Below, piece by piece: positions 1-7,486 of a stretch of 64,000 nucleotides of DNA (the stretch's first letter is position 1; each line of letters starts with the position of its first letter). Below the pieces are notes generated by a model. The model did not search any database, was not told where the DNA came from, and saw only the letters and a program-made list of their open reading frames with translations. Where the stretch lies: NCBI RefSeq assembly GCF_021010565.1, contig NZ_JAJNAY010000003.1:62001-126000 (forward strand). The letters are read 5' to 3'. The stretch comes from Chryseobacterium turcicum. Its GTDB lineage: Bacteria > Bacteroidota > Bacteroidia > Flavobacteriales > Weeksellaceae. The translations under genes were made by a program, and so were the position numbers.

Positions 1-31
1 AAATTTTGTACGTTAAGGATAAAATCTATTA
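1..31. repeat. Left inverted repeat of transposon A (partial)
   Basis: These bases match the reverse complement of 5040-5070 and contain the shared core GTTAAGGATAAAATCTATTA, also found with small changes at the ends of elements B and C. The outermost 21 bases of the repeat would precede position 1. Confidence 0.85.
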
Positions 32-51
32 AAAGGTTTTGTTTTAATAGA

Positions 52-603
52 TTAAACTGATTTAATTAGTCGGTAAATAGTAGCCGGATGAACATCGAAT
101 AGTTTGGCTACTTCGGGAGCTGTTTTTCGTCCCGATTGGATAAGATGTTTTATTTCTTTTCTTTGGACTTCTTTCAGTTTAGGTTTTCTCCCCCCGATTC
201 TTCCCTCTTTTCGGGCGTGTTCAAGTCCTTTTTTAGTACGTTCTTTAAGCATTTCCCTTTCAAATTCCGCAAAAACTCCTACCATCTGCATCATCATTCT
301 TCCTGAAGATGTGGTTGTGTCAATAGATTCTGTAAGGCTTCGGAATCCCGATTTTTTACCTTCAATCTGTTCTATCAAGAAGAGAAGATCCTTCAGTGAT
401 CGGGAAAGCCTGTCCAGCTTCCAGACAATAACAATATCGTCTTTGCGAAGATGGCTAAGAAGTTCTTTAAGTTTAGGGCGATCCCATCTTCCTCCGGAAA
501 CCTTTTCCTCAAAGATAAGTTCACAACCGGCTTTTCTCAAAGCTTCAATCTGAACCGAATTATCCTGCTCCTGAGTGGAGACTCTGGCATATCCTATTAA
601 CAT
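52..603 (-). CDS. Serine recombinase (resolvase) of transposon A
   Basis: A 183-residue resolvase/invertase-family protein, expected to resolve the cointegrates formed by Tn3-type transposition. The N-terminal catalytic domain opens with IGYARVSTQEQ, which supplies the active-site serine. The core has KLDRLSRSLKDLL and the conserved FAEFEREMLKERTKKGL helix around residues 110-130. A C-terminal helix-turn-helix (about 140-183) would bind the res site. It is transcribed toward the left inverted repeat and away from tnpA, as in elements B and C. It is a close relative of the element C resolvase and a more distant one of B. Length is normal for the family. Confidence 0.93.
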   Translation of the reverse strand: MLIGYARVSTQEQDNSVQIEALRKAGCELIFEEKVSGGRWDRPKLKELLSHLRKDDIVIVWKLDRLSRSLKDLLFLIEQIEGKKSGFRSLTESIDTTTSSGRMMMQMVGVFAEFEREMLKERTKKGLEHARKEGRIGGRKPKLKEVQRKEIKHLIQSGRKTAPEVAKLFDVHPATIYRLIKSV

Positions 604-613
604 AGATAGTATT

Positions 614-910
614 TTATAATTCTAAATCTTGTGGATTTTTATGTCCGTCCCAAAAGGAAAGAATTTGAATTGTTTTGTTATTGATTCTATAAAAAATTAA
701 AAATTTTCTAAGGACAACTACATAACGTACACCAGAAATATCAAAAACTTCCTGTCCTGCGTATGGATTATTGGCAATGTAATCTTCTTTTTCAGAAACC
801 TGTTTTACGATCTTCTTTGAATAAGTGGCAGACTTGTTATGGTTGATCCAAAATTCCAAAGCTTCCAGATATAAACGTTCTGCTTTTTCAGTCCATTCTA
901 TTTCGAACAT
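614..910 (-). CDS. RelE/ParE-family toxin in transposon A
   Basis: A 98-residue protein of the RelE/ParE toxin fold. It has an N-terminal helix pair (WTEKAERLYLEALEFW), a central IANNPYAGQEVF segment and C-terminal strands of the VRYVVVLRKFLIFYRI type. RelE proteins cut mRNA at the ribosome, whereas ParE proteins poison gyrase; the sequence alone does not decide between them. The start overlaps the end of the upstream antitoxin gene by 13 bases, so translation is probably coupled. The pair sits between the resolvase and tnpA, a position known for toxin-antitoxin modules in Tn3-family transposons. Confidence 0.88.
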   Translation of the reverse strand: MFEIEWTEKAERLYLEALEFWINHNKSATYSKKIVKQVSEKEDYIANNPYAGQEVFDISGVRYVVVLRKFLIFYRINNKTIQILSFWDGHKNPQDLEL

Positions 911-1116
911 AAAGCCTCCGCTTTTTTTCTTACTTCTTCACTTGAAATGAGCCTTCCCTCTTCTGCATCTTTTATACCTTCTAAGACAGATTGTTTTATT
1001 TCTTCAGAAATTATAATGTCTTCCTGGCTTTTAAAACGGATTTTCATTTCTTCTAAAAAAGCTTCAATAACGGAGAATTGTTTTGGGTTATCCGGATAAA
1101 TAACAATACTTTTCAT
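898..1116 (-). CDS. Antitoxin partner of the RelE/ParE toxin
   Basis: A 72-residue protein starting at MKSIVIYPDN. The open frame extends further upstream, but that extension overlaps the start of tnpA and looks non-coding. The N-terminal part resembles the short antitoxins that accompany ParE/RelE toxins. The C-terminal part, with AEEGRLISSEEVRKKAEALC, has the charged helix normally wrapped around the toxin. It precedes and overlaps the toxin gene. It is likely autoregulated through the 1117-1273 interval; this is inferred from the family. Confidence 0.78.
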   Translation of the reverse strand: MKSIVIYPDNPKQFSVIEAFLEEMKIRFKSQEDIIISEEIKQSVLEGIKDAEEGRLISSEEVRKKAEALCSK

Positions 1117-1273
1117 GATAAGATTATTTACACAAAGATAAAAATTTCGCACAAACATATCGCAAAATATTTTTATTTTGCAATACTTTTTTGCGACTGT
1201 AAAATTCATGCTTCCCGAACATTCTGAGTTCTGTTGCAAAAAGGATCGTTTGTGCAAAGAATAATTTGAAATT
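1117..1273. promoter_or_regulatory. Divergent promoter and probable res region of transposon A
   Basis: This 157-base AT-rich gap separates the antitoxin-toxin-resolvase genes (leftward) from tnpA (rightward). It contains an imperfect dyad, TCGCAAAATA and TTTTGCAATA with TTTTTGCGAC nearby. Tn3 elements keep the resolution site and both promoters in this gap, so the assignment rests on position. No resolvase sub-sites could be defined by eye. Confidence 0.4.
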
Positions 1274-4233
1274 ATGGCTTTAAGAAAAATATTATCTGAA
1301 AAAGAGAAAGAAAATTTAATTGAGTCTCCTTCTTTAAAAGAAGACATCATACGTTGGTATACTCTTGCGGAATCTGATATTATAATTATTGAGCAAAATT
1401 GTAGAGGCACTGCAAACAAATTAGGGTTTGCTATACAACTATGTTATCTACGGTTTCCAGGCAAGGTTTTAAAATCTAACGAAACTCCGGAGTTTTTGCT
1501 ATTACAATATGTTTGCGAACAACTTAATATTAATCAATCTGTTTGGGAAAAATACGCTGTTCGGGATGTAACCAGAAGAGAGCATATTACATTAATCAGA
1601 AAAATTTTTGGCTTCAAAACATATAGTGAATTTGAGCAGGAAGCTTCTTTAAAATATATTCATGATAAAGCACTACAAACAGATAGAGCTGTAATTATAG
1701 CTGAGGAATTCATCACTTATTTAAGGACAAATAAAATACAGCTTCCTTCTATCAATACAATTGAAAGGCTTTGCTCAGAAGTCCTAATCAATGCAGAAAA
1801 GCAAATTTATGATACCCTGAGTTCTTCATTGTCCAATCATCAGAAACAGTTATTAGATGCTCTTCTCAACTTACAGGAAAAAGGCAGCGTCAGTCAACTA
1901 AATTGGCTCAAGCAATCCCCACAGGCGGTCAATTCAAAATTTTTACTGATGCACATAAAGAGGTTGAGAACAATTAAAGATATTAATTTTCCAAAAGATA
2001 TTGGTAAGGATATTCATCAAAACCGATTACTAAAAATAGCCAGAGAAGGGAGACAGATGACACCACAGCATCTAAGGGATTTTGAAGAATCCCGGAGATA
2101 CGCAACATTGGTAGCAATACTTCTGGAAACCAAAGCTTCTATTATCGATGAAATTATAGAAATGAATGATAAGATCATCGGTTCTTTATTCAGATATGCA
2201 AAGAATACACAAACACAAAAAATGCAGGACTCTGGAAAATCTATGGGAGAACAGCTCGGTATATTTTTTAAAATTGGAAATGCACTTCTTGATGCAAGAG
2301 AAACAGGAGAAGATCCTTTCGATGCTGTTGAGTCGGTTATTTCGTGGGAAGCTCTGGCTCAAAGTATTTCGGAAGCTAAAAACTTAACGGCTAAACAAAA
2401 TTTTGACTCACTATATTTTATATCCGATAAATATTTCACGATAAAAAAATATGGTGGAGAATTTCTGAAAGAGTTAGAACTCCGTTCTGCCCCTGTAGCA
2501 GAAGATATTTTAAAGGCAGTGGCTATCCTGATCGACTTATATGAAGGAAAAATAAAAAGGCTTCCGGAAAAGCTACCATCAGGTTTTATAAGAAAAAGAT
2601 GGGAAGAACTTGTATTTACTGAGAACGGTACCGATAGAAAGTTTTATGAACTGTGCATATTTTCTGAACTCAAGAACCATCTGCGTTCCGGAGATCTTTG
2701 GGTGCAGGGATCAAGACAGTACAAAGATTTTGAAGATTATCTTATTCCTGCAGACAGATTTACTGAAATGAGAGATCAGAATCAAGTTCCTCTTGATGTA
2801 GCTTTGAATGTAGAAAAGTTTCTTTCAGAGCGGATGGAGCTTCTTTCAAATAAAATACAAATCGTTTGTAAACTTATTGAAAGCAATGAACTTCCGGACT
2901 CTTCTATTATTAAAGACAGAATAAAAATTAAACCTCTTGAAAATACAGTTCCTGAAGAAGCTGAAGTTTTAGGAAAAAAAATATACGGTTTGCTTCCTCT
3001 TATTAAAATTACCGATCTTTTGAAAGAAGTCGATCAGTGGACGGGCTTTACAGACAAATTTATTCATCTAAAATCCGGAAATAAAGCTGATGAAAAGAAA
3101 CTGTTACTTACTGTAATACTGTCAGATGCCATCAATTTGGGTTTAAGAAAAATGTCTGAAGCTTCTCCGGGAACTTCCTATGCAAAACTCTCATGGCTTC
3201 AGGCGTGGCATATCCGGGATGAAACGTATTCTTCAGCATTAGCGGAAATTATCAATACTCAATCCGATCATTCATTTTCTTCTTACTGGGGAGAAGGCAA
3301 AACATCTTCTTCGGACGGTCAAAGGTTTGCTACCGGAAGCTATGCGCAAAGAACCGGAAATATTAATCCGAAATATGGAAGCAGTCCCGGAGTTCAGTTT
3401 TATACTCATATCTCCGATCAGTACGCGCCTTTCCATACCAAGGTCATCAATGTAGGAGTGAGGGATGCTACCTATCTTTTGGATGGGCTTCTCTATCATG
3501 AATCTGATGTACAGATAGAAGAACATTATACAGATACTTCGGGGTTTACCGATCATGTGTTTGCTTTGATGCAGTTATTGGGATTTAAATTCGCCCCAAG
3601 AATTAGAGATTTAAATGATAAGAAGCTATTTATTCCTGAAGCATCTACGGGCTATTCTGCTTTATCAGAACATATAGGAGGAACAATCAACAGTAAAAAG
3701 ATTATTCAAAATTGGGACGAAATTTTAAGGCTTGCAGCTTCCATAAAAAATGGAACTGTTACAGCTTCACTCATTGTAAAGAAGATTGGAAGTTATCCAA
3801 GGCAAAACGGACTGGCTGTAGCATTGCGGGAATTGGGTAAAATTGAAAGAACCTTATTTATGCTCGACTGGTACATGAGTCCGGAACTTAGGCGCAGATT
3901 TACTGCGGGGCTTAATAAAGGGGAAGCCAGAAATGCTTTGGCAAGAGCTGTATATTTTAACAGGTTTGGAGAAGTCAGAGAACGTAGCTTTGAAAATCAA
4001 CGCTATAAGGCAAGCGGTCTTAATTTGGTAACCGCTGCTATTGTTTTATGGAATACGGTTTATATTGAAAAAGCATGCAGCACCTGAAAGAACAGGGCGA
4101 AGAAATTAATGAAGAGTTACTTCAATATCTTTCTCCTTTAGGATGGGAACATATTCACCTTACCGGAGATTATGTTTGGGAAGAGAGAATCAAACTTAAA
4201 AAAGGAGAGTTTAGAGCTTTGAGAAATTTGTAA
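1274..4233 (+). pseudogene. tnpA: Tn3-family transposase of element A, frameshifted near its 3' end
   Basis: A DDE transposase of the Tn3 family that would bind the terminal repeats and drive replicative transposition. The main open frame stops at 4087 after 937 residues. Compared with the intact homologue in element C (987 residues), one base is missing around 4073-4076. The remaining 50 residues, with LSPLGWEHIHLTGDYVW, continue in another frame to a stop at 4233. The catalytic core is preserved, including the WLQAWHIRDETY and SDGQRFATGSYAQRTG segments, so the truncated protein might keep some activity. The first 165 or so residues differ strongly from elements B and C, whereas the rest is nearly identical. 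Confidence 0.88.
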
Positions 4234-4355
4234 CAAGCAATGTCAATCATTAAATTATGCTGATATTATGAAAGTATATTATTATAATAGGTCAACTATA
4301 ATAAAAAATGTAGAATTTATCTAAATTAGTAAACATTTTAAATTTTAGGGTATTT

Positions 4356-4532
4356 ATGAAAATCTTGTTAGCAATAGTCGGTTTTGTCCTTGGAAATATT
4401 TTTGGAATTGCAATTTTGGCGCTTTACTCTACTTTAGCTAATAGTCAGATGGGAAATCCATTCTTACTATCAACCAGCTTAGGAATTATATGTGCAATTG
4501 TAGGATTTAATATGAAAAAAAATAATGAGTAA
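4356..4532 (+). CDS. Small two-helix membrane protein (cargo of transposon A)
   Basis: A 58-residue protein with two hydrophobic segments: MKILLAIVGFVLGNIFGIAI near the start and STSLGIICAIVGF near the end. It closes with a lysine/asparagine tail, so it is probably an inner-membrane protein. A short purine stretch (TTTAGGG) lies upstream of the ATG. Its stop overlaps the next gene by 8 bases (ATGAGTAA), which suggests one transcript and coupled translation. No family is recognised. Confidence 0.6.
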   Translation: MKILLAIVGFVLGNIFGIAILALYSTLANSQMGNPFLLSTSLGIICAIVGFNMKKNNE

Positions 4533-5001
4533 GGGGAAAAAAATATACATTTTTGTTAGTATCATTATTGTACTTAGTTTATGGTTAAAGTTAGAATTTT
4601 ATTCAAAAGATTATTATGCTGCTGATAATTTTACAGATGATAGATATGAATTACAAGCGGCAAGATTTATTGAATCTAGACATATTCGAGAAAGATTTGA
4701 TAATATATATCCTTGGATAATACCTTTTTTCTCTGATGATGTAGAATATTTTTACGGACATTCAAATCCATCAAAAGCATATATTAAATTATATTATATG
4801 TTTCAAAATTGGTTTTATAAACCATATATAACCGTAGAGGAATGGAGATTGACACATTATTTTCCCGAAAGTGACCAAGTTAGATATAGGTTAATTGGAA
4901 CTCAAAAAATTAATGGTGTAGAATATAAATTTGATGAAATAGTAACCTTCAACCATTCTGGAGAGATTGTTCACATAGATGATCTAACAAATCAAGATTA
5001 A
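4525..5001 (+). CDS. Hypothetical membrane-anchored protein (cargo of transposon A)
   Basis: A 158-residue protein with one N-terminal membrane segment (KKIYIFVSIIIVLSLWL). It is followed by a soluble, aromatic-rich domain containing YPWIIPFFSDDVEYFYG and, near the end, EIVTFNHSGEIVHIDDL. The ending resembles small folds of the SnoaL/NTF2 or lipocalin-like type, but this is not firm. It is the last gene before the right inverted repeat and overlaps the preceding small membrane gene, so the two are probably one cargo unit. No function can be assigned. Confidence 0.65.
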   Translation: MSKGKKIYIFVSIIIVLSLWLKLEFYSKDYYAADNFTDDRYELQAARFIESRHIRERFDNIYPWIIPFFSDDVEYFYGHSNPSKAYIKLYYMFQNWFYKPYITVEEWRLTHYFPESDQVRYRLIGTQKINGVEYKFDEIVTFNHSGEIVHIDDLTNQD

Positions 5002-5039
5002 ATTAGAAACATTTACTTAAACTATTAAATATTGAAATC

Positions 5040-5091
5040 TAATAGATTTTATCCTTAACGTACAAAATTTTACTTTTCGTCGACTGACCCC
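5040..5091. repeat. Right inverted repeat of transposon A
   Basis: Read inward from 5091 the repeat begins GGGGTCAGTCGACGAAAAGT and continues into the same 31 bases that open the window. The outer GGGGTCAGTCGACGAAA block is shared with elements B and C, while the middle 8-10 bases differ between elements. The flank begins AATTATG. Confidence 0.88.
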
Positions 5092-5154
5092 AATTATGCA
5101 GATTTACATCATTGTTATGGTGATGGAGCAGACACTTTTCTTTTGTTAAAATAA
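5092..5154 (+). pseudogene. 3' remnant of an unidentified gene cut by transposon A
   Basis: An open frame runs out of the transposon tip for 20 residues (NYADLHHCYGDGADTFLLLK) and stops at 5154. A strong terminator follows 16 bases later. The residue composition and the terminator suggest the true carboxyl end of a disrupted gene. The family is not recognised, and the 5' part is not in the window. Confidence 0.45.
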
Positions 5155-5170
5155 ATACATTTAATAAAAA

Positions 5171-5204
5171 AATCCGCCTCAGTAACAACTGAGGCGGATT
5201 TTTT
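5171..5204. terminator. Bidirectional intrinsic terminator
   Basis: A perfect 13-base stem, AATCCGCCTCAGT with ACTGAGGCGGATT, and an AACA loop, flanked by A-rich sequence on the left and TTTT on the right. It can serve the gene remnants on both sides. Confidence 0.85.
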
Positions 5205-5222
5205 GTGCTTATAATTTGCTTA

Positions 5223-5306
5223 TTATTGTAAATTCCAGTGATATTGACCACCTGGTTTCAATTTAAAGTGACCATGATAAACGCCCGTATTAAACACACG
5301 AATAAA
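5223..5306 (-). pseudogene. Short coding remnant of unknown gene
   Basis: On the minus strand a frame without a start codon encodes about 27 residues, including GVYHGHFKLKPGGQYHWNLQ, then a stop. It begins just after an in-frame stop and ends facing the terminator at 5171. It looks like the tail of a lost gene, but chance coding cannot be excluded. Confidence 0.3.
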
Positions 5307-5310
5307 TTAA

Positions 5311-5338
5311 AAAACTCTGGAATTAATTCCAGAGTTTT
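5311..5338. terminator. Intrinsic terminator downstream of higBA
   Basis: A perfect palindrome whose half is AAAACTCTGGAATT, ending in a T run on both strands. It lies 20 bases beyond the stop of the minus-strand antitoxin gene. Confidence 0.75.
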
Positions 5339-5357
5339 CAAGTTTTAAATTTCTGCT

Positions 5358-5666
5358 TTATGCAGTTTCAAATTTATCTAAGTGAATATCTTTTTCTTCA
5401 AACTCTTTTTCTGCTTGCCTTAAGTCATAAGCATACTGCAATCTTAACCATATCCCAGGATTTCCACCAAAAACTCTTGAAATTCTGATTGCCATGAGAG
5501 GACTAATTCCACTTTTTCCATTAACAATATTGGAAAGATTTGGACGAGTTACTCCTAAAAGCTGTGAAGCTTTTTCAACAGTCAAAAAATTAGTTTTGAA
5601 AATCATTTCGGAAAGAATTTCTCCGGGATGCGTATTGTGCTTAATTGCACGAGTTATAGGTTTCAT
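5358..5666 (-). CDS. higA: HigA-family antitoxin (XRE-type)
   Basis: A 102-residue antitoxin of the HigA family. The N-terminal THPGEILSEMIF motif is the usual HigA signature. A helix-turn-helix follows at about residues 32-62 (VEKASQLLGVTRPNLSNIVN), then PLMAIRISRVFGGNPGIWLRLQ. It would neutralise the HigB toxin encoded just upstream and repress the shared promoter. The order toxin first, antitoxin second is characteristic of higBA. The genes are 38 bases apart. Confidence 0.92.
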   Translation of the reverse strand: MKPITRAIKHNTHPGEILSEMIFKTNFLTVEKASQLLGVTRPNLSNIVNGKSGISPLMAIRISRVFGGNPGIWLRLQYAYDLRQAEKEFEEKDIHLDKFETA

Positions 5667-5704
5667 AATGTTCGATTTCTATTTGATTTTAAAATTTTAT
5701 TAAG

Positions 5705-5989
5705 TTAATGAGTATCAAGTAAATCTAAATCATAAACATTTTTATTTTCAAATTTGAATATAATTCTATAATTACCTGTTACATCTAATGACCAAAAGTC
5801 TTTTAATTTTCCTTTAAGTGGATGTATTCTTAAATTTTTAAAAGCTTCAAAGTCATGGGGAACTTCCTCTGCATTATCTAAAAGGTCTAATATTATCCTT
5901 ATCTTAACTACCATTTCAGATGGTAATTTACTTTCATCGTCTTTGGTCCAAAAATTCTTCAGACCTTTATGTTTAAAAGAGCTAATCAT
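5705..5989 (-). CDS. higB: HigB-family toxin
   Basis: A 94-residue RelE-superfamily toxin. HigB proteins are ribosome-dependent mRNA endonucleases. Visible features are the N-terminal ISSFKHKGLKNFW, the central LRIHPLKGKLKDFWSLDV and the C-terminal strand NYRIIFKFENKNVYDLDLLD with the terminal histidine. This matches the HigB pattern of L-x-P-L-K-G...W-S and R-I-x-F. It is the first gene of a two-gene unit with higA. The module may stabilise the region. Confidence 0.92.
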   Translation of the reverse strand: MISSFKHKGLKNFWTKDDESKLPSEMVVKIRIILDLLDNAEEVPHDFEAFKNLRIHPLKGKLKDFWSLDVTGNYRIIFKFENKNVYDLDLLDTH

Positions 5990-6132
5990 TATTACATTTA
6001 TTATTAATTTATTTTATTAAACTTCTCTTACTTTAAGAAAGTGTAAAGTTACGCAATACGCTTGAGAAATCCAAATTAATAATATTTTCTATTAACTTTA
6101 TAGATAGACTAAACCTATAACTATTTTAGTTT

Positions 6133-7254
6133 TCAATTCAAATAAAGCAGAACATTTTTCTTTTCTAGAATAAACTTTTTATTAGATTCGTTTTCTATTG
6201 TGATAGTTTTGCTGTTATCTAATATTTTTCTTACTTCACAGTATTTTTCTGCAGTTATCTTAGATACATCAATATCATTTATTTTAAGAATTTTTTCACT
6301 TACATTTAATTCTGATAATGAAGGAATTTGGAGTTTATTTACAATAATCAAACTATTATCAATAGGAGCTAAAGAAATACCAAAACTATTATATTCAGGA
6401 GTTTTATCTGTTGAATTTAAAATAATATTATTATTGATAAAATCAAGATCAACCAAATAGTTTTCTATAAATCTAATACCTATCAAATTTAGTGGATCAG
6501 AGCTACTATCAATAATTTGATTTTTTAAATTAGTCTTGTTAAATTCTATTTCCATTAAATCGACTTGTCTCTCGCCTTTGTTTACACTATTTAAACCTTG
6601 TGATAACAAGCCTTCAAAAGTCAAAAAATCACTGTCTTTTATTGAATTATATAAATTTTGACTAAGTGTAATGCCCATTCCGGAACCGGAGTCGAATATG
6701 AATTCAGCATCTTGATTTCTTATTTTTCCTTTCACTCTAGGAACACTTGTAAAATTATCTTCGGAAAAAGGTATAGTAACTGAAGTGGGTGAATTTGTTA
6801 ACGACTTATCAAATACGCTAATTGTTTTTGTTTTGAAATCAATACGCCATATTTTACCTTTCATCATATTAGCACCTAATATCCCACTGATTTTTTTACA
6901 AGCCCGACCAGTCATCCAACTAACATCTGTAAAGGAAAAATTTACATTTTTAAATTTTAAATCGGATACTATCAAATCATTTGTTGAAAAAACATCCATT
7001 TTTGATTTCACGTTATGTGCATCACTAGCTTCAAAAATTATACTGCTCTTTTTTTCGTTGATTTTGCCTTTTAGTTCCGAAGAAATAATAGTGAATGCAC
7101 CCGTATCAAACAAAAAATAATGCTTTTGTTTTTTAATATCTACTGGTACAAATATTTTCCCATCAATCAATTCAAAAGGGATTGTTGTAGCATTAAAAAA
7201 TGAAGAAAACAATAGTAATGTAACTATAAATAAATGCTTTTTAATATTTTTCAT
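6133..7254 (-). CDS. Secreted retropepsin-like aspartyl protease with PDZ-like tail
   Basis: A 373-residue protein with a signal peptide (KHLFIVTLLLFSSFFNA). It has two aspartyl-protease-like motifs: FLFDTGAFT at about residue 50 and FIFDSGSGMGITLS at about 188. Two D-T/S-G half-sites in one chain fit the clan AA retropepsin-like families common in Bacteroidetes. Residues 310-360 (LNVSEKILKINDIDVSKI) look like a degenerate PDZ domain that could select substrates. It is probably periplasmic or surface-exposed. It stands alone between HigBA and a terminator. The natural substrate is unknown. Confidence 0.85.
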   Translation of the reverse strand: MKNIKKHLFIVTLLLFSSFFNATTIPFELIDGKIFVPVDIKKQKHYFLFDTGAFTIISSELKGKINEKKSSIIFEASDAHNVKSKMDVFSTNDLIVSDLKFKNVNFSFTDVSWMTGRACKKISGILGANMMKGKIWRIDFKTKTISVFDKSLTNSPTSVTIPFSEDNFTSVPRVKGKIRNQDAEFIFDSGSGMGITLSQNLYNSIKDSDFLTFEGLLSQGLNSVNKGERQVDLMEIEFNKTNLKNQIIDSSSDPLNLIGIRFIENYLVDLDFINNNIILNSTDKTPEYNSFGISLAPIDNSLIIVNKLQIPSLSELNVSEKILKINDIDVSKITAEKYCEVRKILDNSKTITIENESNKKFILEKKNVLLYLN

Positions 7255-7292
7255 GTTTTATTTATCTAAGGTGTTAAGCAAATATAAGATAA

Positions 7293-7318
7293 AAAAAAGA
7301 CTGCCCGTGAGGCAGTCC
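7293..7318 (-). terminator. Intrinsic terminator on the minus strand
   Basis: A stem GACTGCC/GGCAGTC with a short CGTGA loop, followed on the minus strand by a run of eight T. It lies between the protease gene and the gene remnant at 7349 and would end transcription of that remnant. Confidence 0.8.
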
Positions 7319-7348
7319 TTTGATTTCAAAATGAATCTTTCTTTAAAA

Positions 7349-7401
7349 TTACCAAGTCCACTTAACAATCACGGTACCTGTCACAGTAGTTGAACCTGTC
7401 T
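7349..7401 (-). pseudogene. 3' remnant of a gene cut by transposon B
   Basis: The minus-strand frame leaving the left tip of element B encodes TGSTTVTGTVIVKWTW and stops at 7349, followed by a strong terminator. The alternating threonine/valine pattern looks like a final beta-strand of an exported protein. No matching 5' part lies beyond the right end of element B at 21807. Confidence 0.45.
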
Positions 7402-7452
7402 GGGGTCAGTCGACGAAAAGTAAAAAAAACAGGGTTAAGGATAAAATCTATC
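7402..7452. repeat. Left inverted repeat of transposon B
   Basis: About 50 bases beginning GGGGTCAGTCGACGAAAAGT and ending in the GTTAAGGATAAAATCTAT core. The inverted partner is at 21755-21806. Confidence 0.88.
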
Positions 7453-7486
7453 ATATTTTTTGCTTTGAATAGATTTTATATATTAA

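Larger units (their letters stand above)
1..5091. mobile_element. Tn3-family transposon A (left tip outside the window)
   Basis: The right end at 5091 reads outward as an inverted repeat beginning GGGGTCAGTCGACGAAAAGT. The first 31 bases of the window match the inner part of that repeat in the opposite orientation, so about 21 bases of the left end lie outside. Inside are a serine resolvase, a toxin-antitoxin pair, a divergent tnpA (frameshifted near its end) and two cargo genes. The tnpR-tnpA layout and long inverted repeats are typical of Tn3-family replicative transposons. The target duplication cannot be tested because the left flank is missing. Confidence 0.85.

Noticed and set aside
1117..1419. 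Longer start for the antitoxin
   Set aside because: It overlaps the tnpA start region and has no coding character; the normal antitoxin length is reached from 1116.
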